64,000 nt of DNA from contig JAMDHS010000013.1 of the NCBI GenBank assembly GCA_029717555.1, positions 270,868-334,867 on the forward strand. The letters run 5' to 3'. Of this stretch, positions 57,190-64,000 are shown one piece after another. Under the pieces are notes generated by a model. It made no database searches. It was not told where the DNA came from and saw only the letters and a program-made list of their open reading frames with translations. The position numbers were made by a program, and so were the translations under genes. Each line of letters opens with the position of its first letter. Positions within the stretch are counted from its first letter, which is position 1. Origin of the DNA: Peribolospora baueri (lineage: Eukaryota; Basidiomycota; Peribolosporomycetes; Peribolosporales; Peribolosporaceae).

Positions 57190-59354
57190 TTCCGAAGACG
57201 GATGGTCGTGTATGCAAGGCAGCGGGGGGGAAAACACACACAAGCTCAGTCGAGTCGAGTCGGCCTTGCGGTCGACATCGTGGGAGCGAACCAGACGTGC
57301 CGGGCCGTCGCCAGCGGAGCGAACGCCGCTCGGAACCGGATCTCTGCTCGCCTCGCTTTTTTCCTTTTCCTTCATCTCTCGCCTCGCCTCGCTTCGCCCG
57401 CGACGGCTCACTGCACTGCACTGCTACCTCGCTTGGGACGTTGGAAGACGGGCGCGGGCGCGGGGTGGATGGGATTGATGGGATGCGATAGCGATCCGAT
57501 GGCGCGTCGGCTCGGAGAGAACCGGAGGGCGCTGGATGGGATGGGATGGGATGGCTTGGCGGACGAGGACGAGGAGTGGACACGGGGCGGGGGTACCTGT
57601 CAAAGAGGAGTGTCAATCAGTCGATCTGCCTGTCTGGTCTGCGTTTGCTTGCAAGAAAACAGATCGGAGGTGGAAGCGGATCAGTCTGTCAAACGGCGAG
57701 GCAGGTAAGCGACGGCGGCGAGGGACACGTGCGCAGGTCAATAAAGGAGATGAAGAGCGATAGGGAGCGTCCGGGCGACTAGCACGGTTGCTGACGGGCG
57801 ACTCGATGGCGGTGACCATCAGCACGTGGACGGGACGAGGTGGGCGAGATGAGATACGTGGTGTCGCATCGTATGTCCAGTGCTGGCAGTCGGCAAGCAC
57901 GGGTGGCCCGTGCCCACGCGAACGAACGCGTGGACGGGGCCCGATCAATGGATCCCGAATCTCGCCGAGTGCGCAGCCGGGTCGAGGCTAGAGGCTGTGT
58001 GGAAGGGAAGGGTGTTTCGCGGCGGTCGACGTGGACGAAGAAAGAAAACAAATGGAGATGGACGAATGCGGGCCGGTTATCAGCGCGATCAGGGTTCCGT
58101 CGTTGCTGATCAGCGGGCCAGCCAGCCAGCCGGGTCCGTCTCCGTCGCCGTCCTCCCTTTCCACCTGAGCGACTTTTGCGGGGTCGATGGATGAGCAAAC
58201 GGGCGCAAAAGGCGTTTTTGTTTCTTTGCATCGCATTCTAGTCGACCGCCGCCGATCTATGTCAACTAATCGGGTCGAGTCGGGCCCACTTGGGACGGGC
58301 TAGCGTCGGCAAGGGCGGGTGGCGTCGCGGTGGGGATGGAGGCAAGCAAGGTTTGGCGAGCTAGACGACGGATGACGGTGGTTGGCGTGTCTTTCTGTTG
58401 TTGTATGTGGTCGAGCATGACAAGACAACAACAATATAACATTGGATTGCCGATCTGGTATGATTCCCCTGCGCATGAGGACGAGTGTCTATCCCTCTTA
58501 TGCCGCTGCCGACCACGCCCTCCGACCGGTCCGCCGTCCGACCCGCCTCGACCCGACGGCCACCCGTGGCTGAGGAAAAAGAAAAAAAAACTTTTTCCGG
58601 TCGAAGGGAAAGATAAGGAAGCGTTTTCAGGTCCAGTCGGGGGTGCGAGAGAAGAGCAAAGAGAAGGCTGAGAGAAAGAAGACGAACGAAAGTAAAGAAA
58701 GAAAGAAAGACAAAAAAAGAGACAGCGACGAACGCCGGATGACGACCTTCCGGGCAGGAATCTCATCTCCCTTATCGGTTGCCGCCGTCCATCATCATCC
58801 ATCATCGTCCATCGTCCATCATCCTTCGTCCGTTGTCGTCGTCGCCGTCGTCGTACATCGTCGTCCTCATCCATCCTCGTCGACCTCGCTCGCCATCCTT
58901 CCTCCGACATCCCTCCGCCTTCCCTCCGACGACCACCGGCCCCCTTCTCCCACCCCTCCTCGCTCGCACGCCATACCCCCCGCCCCGGCTCTTCCGTCCC
59001 CCTTCCCTTCTTTTTCCGTTTGCATCCTTCCCGATCCTCTCCGGTAAGCACCCAGCCATCTCTGCACCCACAGATACCCACAGATACGCATTGCATCTCA
59101 GCACCACTCCGCCCGCTCGCTTGCTTACCTCCCCCTCCTTCGTCCCCTCCAGCCTTCCTTCTTTCTCGTCCGCGGCCCGCGTCTGCCGTCATCCAAGTCA
59201 CTCGCCTTTTCCCTCCCTCCTTCCTTCTCTGGCCTTATTTCCTTCCCTCTATCTGGCCAGCCTCCCACCCTTCGCCACTCGTTCGTTCGTCGAGTGGACG
59301 CACGTTCGTCATCCGCCGTATAACAACACCACCACCATCCTCACCTGGCTCGCC

Positions 59355-62300
59355 ATGTCCTCTTCCCCCTCCTCGCCGCCCTCCCAACCACCACCCTCTT
59401 CGCCGCTGTCCTTCTGCTCTTCCCTCTCCTCCTCCCCGCCCTCAGCAAAGTCCAAGCTCAGGCCGCTCTTCGATCACAATCACGATCACCCTCACAGCTC
59501 GACGACAACGTCTCACTCAGCGGCCAACGGCAGACCCTCCCTCTCATCAGCCCCGTCCTCCTACTCCGCCTCCGCCATCCTCATCCCCGCCGACGTCCCC
59601 GCCGCCTCCGCCGGCTCAGACGCCGCCAACCTCACCCACGCCTTCTACCCAGGCACTGGCGCTTTCCGCTTTGTCTTTGGCAGCCACAACCCGCACCGAC
59701 ACCCGCTCCTCAATCCCAAGACCTCCCCGCCCTCCGCTCTCGCCCGAGCCGCCGAGAGCGAAGACGCTGCCGCCACCGGCCAAGCTCAGACGCCGACGTC
59801 TCCTCCGCCGATCGCTTCGTCGAACACCGCCGGCGAAGAGAAGATGCCTGTCATCGCTTCACACCGCCTCTCCCGCCCTTCTCCCGCCGTCGCCCCGACC
59901 ACCGCTGCCACCGCTTCCGGCCCGACCACGACCGGCACCGGCACCGGCACCGGCACAGGCACGACCACAGGCACCTCCTTCAAGCCGCCCGCCCACAAAT
60001 CCGCACACCACCTTCACAACATCCCCTCCTCCACCCGCACGCCCCGTAACCTCACCCTCGACTATCTCGTCTGGCTCGCTTGTGAGGCTAGAAGGACGCA
60101 GGCCAGACGCGCCCTCGTCCTCGTACACCGTCCCGGAGTCGGAGCCGCCGCCGACGGAGACGGTCAGTCCATCACACCGGCCAGGACCTATGCCGATTTC
60201 GAAAGGACGAGGAGAGACGGGTTGCAGAAAGCCGTCGATGAGGCGGCCCTCGCGGACGACGACCTCCCCCACGGTCACCAACACCCGGCTTCCCACCATG
60301 CCCCACGCGCCCACGCAGTAGCCTCCTTGGAGCCGCACGCCTCCGGATTCGAAAAGGTCATCGGAGGCATGTTGGGTCCTCCCGCCGTCTCTTCTCGTAC
60401 CTCTTGGGATCGCTTCGATCATGGTGCCGGAGCGGACGTGTCTTTGGAGCCGGCGGCGAGGGAGAAGGAGGCGACGTTGGCCAAGGCCCCTGCCTGGACT
60501 TCAGTCGCGTGGATGGTCTCCGCGGCGGCCGCCGGCTCATCTGAAACGACGACGGCGATGACGACCGCGGCCAGCTTGCCGCTCGAGCTGAGGAGGAGGA
60601 TGGCGCTCGCAGGTCTTCTCAAGGCGGTGTTTGGCCCGCCCTTCGACGCAAAGCCGTCCGGCCGTCCTACCTCCTCCACCGCTCTTTCCCGCCTCGCTGA
60701 CATCAGCGCTGGCTCCTTGCCCGCGGTCGGCGACGGCTCACGCTCCTCCGCTGCCGCCGCTGAGGCCGGTGAAGCGGGTCGTTCGGGCCAGGATTCTACC
60801 GCATATGCAGGAAACTGGCCCGCCGTCGTCGTCCGGCCATCCCTTCCGCCCAATAACGCTAGCGGCCGTCCCCTTCCCACCACCACCACCACCACCACCA
60901 CCACCGCCGCCGCCGCCGCCGCCGCCTATGACGCCCCCACCACCACCGCCGCCGCCTACGATGCCCCCACATCCGGCGTGAGCTTCTTCTCCACCATCCC
61001 GCGCCATCTCCTGGATCGCAAGTTTGCCAGCGAGACTGCCGCCGAGTTTGTTGGCGCTGAGAGGCGGCCGACCGCTTCTTCTTCTTCTTCTTCGTCGTCG
61101 TCGTCGTCTTCTTCGTCTTCACCCCCGTCTCCGTCTTCGTCTGGCGCGGGGGAGATGCGGCACACTGCAGAATCTTCTTCTATATTCCACCCGTCCAACG
61201 GCTCCGCCGCATTCGGCCTCCAAGGCCAAGCCCAAGCCCAATCTCAAGGGCGAGGGCGAGGACAAGGTAGAGCGCGCGCGCCAACAGACCGAGTACCCCA
61301 CATCGACTACCGCATCATCCGGGGCAGGGAAGCCCGGCGACTCGCGAGCGACTTGTTTGCGCGTGGCGTCGAGTGGGAGGAGGCGCAGAGGTTGGCTAGG
61401 GAGAGTGTTGAGTGCTTGGATAATGAGGTTGTTGGAGGATCGCCTGGGGTTGGAGGTGTGAAGAGGCTTGCGGAGGATGTGGAGGAGGATGGAGAGGGGG
61501 AGAGGGAGAGGAAGAGGAAGAGGGAGAAGGTCGATACTTCTCAGTCCCAGTCGCAGCCTCCGACGACGACCACCACCACGCCGACCACGTCGTCGTCGTC
61601 GGCTGGGAAGAAATCCATCGGCAGCAGATCCGCCCCTTCGCTCGCCCGATGCGCCAGACACCATCGGTGCTGCTGTGGACCGTGCGGTCTCGTCGCTGGC
61701 GCGGAGGCCAGGCTGTCGAGTATGGGTCAGCAACAAGAACAACAACAACAGCAGCAGCAGCAGCAAAGCTCGGCTCCATCTGACGGCTCCCTTAAGGTTG
61801 TTCCGCAGGCCATCGCCGTCGGGTACGGCGGATCCCCCGTCGGAGCAGGGTTGATGAGCTTGGCTTGGCGACCGTCGTCCTCGGCTCCTTCGTCGTTTGC
61901 TTCGGCTTTGGGTTCTGCCTCGACGTCGGCGGCTTCCAAGATTGCCTCGACGTCGGCTTCCTCCAAGATTGCCTCGGCGTCCTCGGCGCCGACGACGCTG
62001 CCCGCCCTCGCAGACTCGATCGAGCTCTTCCTCATCCTCTCCGCCAGCGTCGCCAGGCAGCTCGCCGCAGACGTGGCCAAGGAGGTCGACGACGCGTTTA
62101 CCGGCGCCAACGCCGGTCGCCCTCCTTCTTCCGCCGGCGCGGGCGCGTTGGCGAGCGTTGTGGCCAAGACTAAGATGGAAGCTGCGGAGGGAGGCGAGCC
62201 ACTGGCGACAACAAAAAGACACGTCGAGTCCGTCTCCGGCACCGTCACGCCAGACGAGGCGCTTCTCTCCGACGCCTGGCCGCCCGCTAGCTCCGACGGC

Positions 62301-63929
62301 CGCTTCGCCAGGCAAGTCGTGAGGAGCCTCAGGCTGCTCAAGGCAGGCCAGGGTGGCGGCGAGCGCGTCGTGCGCACCACCGCCGGCGCCACTACCCGAT
62401 CTCGCGCTCGCGCTCGCGCTGAGAAATCGAAGCCGTCTGCTCCCGCCGGCGGGGTAGATGTGGAGATGGAGGATGCGGAGCGAGGGGAGGAGATGGAGGT
62501 GGAGGTGGACGCGGATGTGGACGCGGAGATGGAAGAATGGGAGCGTGGCGGATGGCGAGAAGAGTATGATCTGTCCGACCAGGACGGGTACGAGCTGGTG
62601 GATCAACGTCAGCGTCGTCGTCATCGTCGCACCGCCTCTGGATCCGGTCCGTCGGAGGAGGAAAAGGCCGCCGCGTCGGCTTTGTCCTCCATCTCGGCGT
62701 CGACGCGGCGGATCAAGTTGGAAGACTCCCACCAGCACCGGCAGCGTCAGCGTCAGCGTCGGAGGTTGGAGCTCACCGTCCGACCGACGCGCACCTTCTA
62801 CGCCCTCCTCCTTTCCCTCCTCACCCACGCCTGTCTGGAAGGATACCTTTTGCACGGCTGGAAGGGGTCCGCGCCCGTTGATGTCCTCTTCGGCCTCGGC
62901 CTCCCTCCTGGCCGGACGACGCCGTTCGCTTTCGGCACGCTGGCCGGAGGAGGAGCGGGCGAGAAGGAGAAGGACGAGGACGAGGACGAGGAAGAGGGAC
63001 GGGTGCCGTCGTCGCCCTCGCCGTCGTTCCTCGACACCGACCTGGCCGAGGCCAAGCGCGTCCTCCTCTCCTCCTCCGGCGGAGCCATCGAGGCTCTCCT
63101 AGGCGGGCGAATGCATACCTCCGGCGATCCTATGCCGATGGAAGGGGAGGAGGAGGAAGATGGAACAGATAAAGAGGAGGAGGGGGGCAAAGGCAAGGGG
63201 AGGAGGTCCGGTGGAGCTTCGACGCCGCCGCCGGTGGGCGCGCCGAGGAAGGAGTGGCGAGAGTTTGAGCGGTTGATGAAGGAGAGGGCCGCCGAGATCC
63301 TCACTATCTCGCCCGCCTCCGAGGACGGCGTGGCGTACGACGACGACAAGCCGCCGTCGGCCCCGCCCAGCCTGGCCGCACACCTCCTCTCGCTGTCATC
63401 CAAGTACCCGCGCGCGGCACTCGAGCGCAGCCTGCTCGCCTTTTGCGACTCGCTCAACGCCTGGATTGGTCGGCCCGATCTCGCCGGCTACAACGCCGGC
63501 GACGCGTCCCGCTCTCGTTCTGCCTTTGGCTCTGGCTCTGGCTCTGGCTCTGGCTTTGGCTCTGGCTCTGGCTCTGGCTTTGGCTCTGGCTCTGGCTTCG
63601 GTTTCGGCTCGGCTGGTGGCCTCGTCATGCCCGCCAACCCTACGCCGGTATCAGGTTCGGGAACAGAAGCGACTGCAAGTGCGGGGCCGCAGTCTGGGGC
63701 GGCGACGCCGTCGGTCGACGTCTCTTCCGCTGCCTCTTCTTCTTCTTCTGCCTCTGCGACGACCGCCGCCGCCGCGCTCCGCCGACCGTGCCGTCCGAAG
63801 CGACCGACGGTGGAGGAGGAGCGGAAGAGGAGGAAAGAGGCCAGGGAGGCTCTCGGCCTATGGTTCGAGGTCGACGTGGACGTCGTGCTCGTTCAGAGCG
63901 CGGGCGCCGCCGAGGAGGTGAAGGCCTAG
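59355..63929 (+). CDS. Large low-complexity protein of unknown function (1524 aa)
   Basis: One uninterrupted frame from ATG 59355 (context cgccATGt) to TAG 63927-63929. The frame stays open upstream to 58779 without an ATG. I do not recognise the protein. Ordered-looking islands are separated by S/T/A/P/G-rich linkers: ALTHAFYPGTGAFRFVFGS-like near residue 95, RTPRNLTLDYLVWLACEARR near 230, VPHIDYRIIRGREARRLASD near 640, ALADSIELFLILSASVARQL near 890 and RTFYALLLSLLTHACLEGYL near 1145. Basic patches and acidic runs (near 1040 and 1200) suggest a nuclear protein, but this is inference. A perfect GS/GF repeat occupies about residues 1390-1420. The absence of introns over 4.6 kb contrasts with its neighbours. 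Long antisense frames here are a by-product of GC-rich codon bias. Confidence 0.75.
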   Translation: MSSSPSSPPSQPPPSSPLSFCSSLSSSPPSAKSKLRPLFDHNHDHPHSSTTTSHSAANGRPSLSSAPSSYSASAILIPADVPAASAGSDAANLTHAFYPGTGAFRFVFGSHNPHRHPLLNPKTSPPSALARAAESEDAAATGQAQTPTSPPPIASSNTAGEEKMPVIASHRLSRPSPAVAPTTAATASGPTTTGTGTGTGTGTTTGTSFKPPAHKSAHHLHNIPSSTRTPRNLTLDYLVWLACEARRTQARRALVLVHRPGVGAAADGDGQSITPARTYADFERTRRDGLQKAVDEAALADDDLPHGHQHPASHHAPRAHAVASLEPHASGFEKVIGGMLGPPAVSSRTSWDRFDHGAGADVSLEPAAREKEATLAKAPAWTSVAWMVSAAAAGSSETTTAMTTAASLPLELRRRMALAGLLKAVFGPPFDAKPSGRPTSSTALSRLADISAGSLPAVGDGSRSSAAAAEAGEAGRSGQDSTAYAGNWPAVVVRPSLPPNNASGRPLPTTTTTTTTTAAAAAAAYDAPTTTAAAYDAPTSGVSFFSTIPRHLLDRKFASETAAEFVGAERRPTASSSSSSSSSSSSSSSPPSPSSSGAGEMRHTAESSSIFHPSNGSAAFGLQGQAQAQSQGRGRGQGRARAPTDRVPHIDYRIIRGREARRLASDLFARGVEWEEAQRLARESVECLDNEVVGGSPGVGGVKRLAEDVEEDGEGERERKRKREKVDTSQSQSQPPTTTTTTPTTSSSSAGKKSIGSRSAPSLARCARHHRCCCGPCGLVAGAEARLSSMGQQQEQQQQQQQQQSSAPSDGSLKVVPQAIAVGYGGSPVGAGLMSLAWRPSSSAPSSFASALGSASTSAASKIASTSASSKIASASSAPTTLPALADSIELFLILSASVARQLAADVAKEVDDAFTGANAGRPPSSAGAGALASVVAKTKMEAAEGGEPLATTKRHVESVSGTVTPDEALLSDAWPPASSDGRFARQVVRSLRLLKAGQGGGERVVRTTAGATTRSRARARAEKSKPSAPAGGVDVEMEDAERGEEMEVEVDADVDAEMEEWERGGWREEYDLSDQDGYELVDQRQRRRHRRTASGSGPSEEEKAAASALSSISASTRRIKLEDSHQHRQRQRQRRRLELTVRPTRTFYALLLSLLTHACLEGYLLHGWKGSAPVDVLFGLGLPPGRTTPFAFGTLAGGGAGEKEKDEDEDEEEGRVPSSPSPSFLDTDLAEAKRVLLSSSGGAIEALLGGRMHTSGDPMPMEGEEEEDGTDKEEEGGKGKGRRSGGASTPPPVGAPRKEWREFERLMKERAAEILTISPASEDGVAYDDDKPPSAPPSLAAHLLSLSSKYPRAALERSLLAFCDSLNAWIGRPDLAGYNAGDASRSRSAFGSGSGSGSGFGSGSGSGFGSGSGFGFGSAGGLVMPANPTPVSGSGTEATASAGPQSGAATPSVDVSSAASSSSSASATTAAAALRRPCRPKRPTVEEERKRRKEAREALGLWFEVDVDVVLVQSAGAAEEVKA
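63516..63608 (+). repeat. In-frame Gly-Ser/Gly-Phe tandem repeat
   Basis: Tandem ggctctggctctggctttgg-like units inside the last gene encode alternating GSGSGF. Such units expand and contract easily. Confidence 0.8.
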
Positions 63930-64000
63930 TTCGTTTAGATCAGCAGATTCGCCCTTTCGTTTTTTTTTTTTTTTTTTTTTTTTCGTTTTATTATTATGGT
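63930..64000 (+). terminator. 3' end of the last gene with a T tract
   Basis: Just after the stop codon, a run of about 24 T (63960-63983) is followed by ttttattattatgg. It is AT-rich 3' flanking sequence at the window edge. Confidence 0.5.

Larger units (their letters stand above)
56139..59354. other. 3.2-kb repeat-rich non-coding region and long leader
   Basis: The longest gene-free stretch in the window, between the divergent SMYD and final ORF starts. It holds CACGTG at 56323-56328, a CT-then-GT dinucleotide repeat at about 56803-56835, an ATCT tetranucleotide repeat at about 57168-57189, ATGGG-type repeats near 57534-57552, an A/G-rich run near 58660-58720 and ATC/GTC-rich tracts from 58785. 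Many short frames on both strands are open, but none shows a domain or consistent coding pattern. From 58870 to 59354 it becomes CT-rich, as in long 5' leaders. A GTAAGC at 59043 could start a leader intron. Confidence 0.5.

Noticed and set aside
58266-59201. A 311-codon minus-strand frame upstream of the last gene
   Set aside because: Its composition (long R, G, E and K runs) follows from simple repeats and CT-rich leader on the other strand. No domain or splice support.
61119-62855. A 578-codon antisense frame on the minus strand
   Set aside because: It lies wholly inside the 1524-aa plus-strand ORF and consists of Arg/Gly/Leu repeats mirroring that gene's GC-rich codons. It has no domain and no independent start context.

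Overview
The window is nuclear DNA from a fungus. It is GC-rich and packed with genes on both strands. Almost every gene is cut by short introns (about 50-120 nt) with GTGAGT/GTGCGT/GTATGT-type donors and pyrimidine-CAG acceptors. Gene content (La protein, TGS1, IES2, LCP5, EMC7, TTC27/EMW1, Mis18, GCP2, SMYD), intron density and CT-rich leaders fit a basidiomycete, most like a basidiomycetous yeast. The species cannot be fixed from the sequence. Exon models were built by hand from splice sites, and except where stated the exon lengths add up to an open frame. There are no bacterial features, no CRISPR array, no rRNA or tRNA that I could support, and no intact transposon.

Layout. 1-12 kb: an MFS transporter with a very large cytosolic loop (+), a degenerate fungal transcription-factor gene (+), a cyclophilin with two possible starts (+) and an NAD(P)-dependent SDR reductase (+). 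12.5-17 kb: TGS1 (-) and the La protein LHP1 (+), head to head on a 190-bp promoter holding GTCACGTGAT. 18-25 kb: a 1279-aa bZIP protein with a membrane segment (-) and a membrane-anchored NYN-domain protein (+), divergent. 25.8-34 kb: a small mitochondrial repeat protein (-) divergent from IES2 (+), then LCP5 (-) and EMC7 (-). 33.7-41 kb: EMW1/TTC27 (-) divergent from RPL8 (+), then a Mis18 homologue (-). 41-46 kb: a frameshifted BTB gene (+) and an RRM plus nucleotidyltransferase gene (+). 46.5-56 kb: SPC97/GCP2 (-) divergent from a probable mitochondrial protein (+), then a SET-MYND methyltransferase (-). 56-64 kb: a 3.2-kb repeat-rich non-coding stretch leading into a 1524-aa low-complexity protein of unknown function (+).

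Themes. Most genes are housekeeping: RNA capping and processing (TGS1, LHP1, LCP5, the nucleotidyltransferase), chromatin and centromere (IES2, Mis18), the spindle pole (GCP2), translation (RPL8) and ER insertion (EMC7). They are not an operon or island; proximity mostly reflects compact divergent promoters. The observations most worth following are the membrane-tethered bZIP with a displaced zipper, the two broken genes (transcription factor, BTB), the cyclophilin with an optional presequence, the repeat-bearing mitochondrial protein, and recurring CACGTG boxes.
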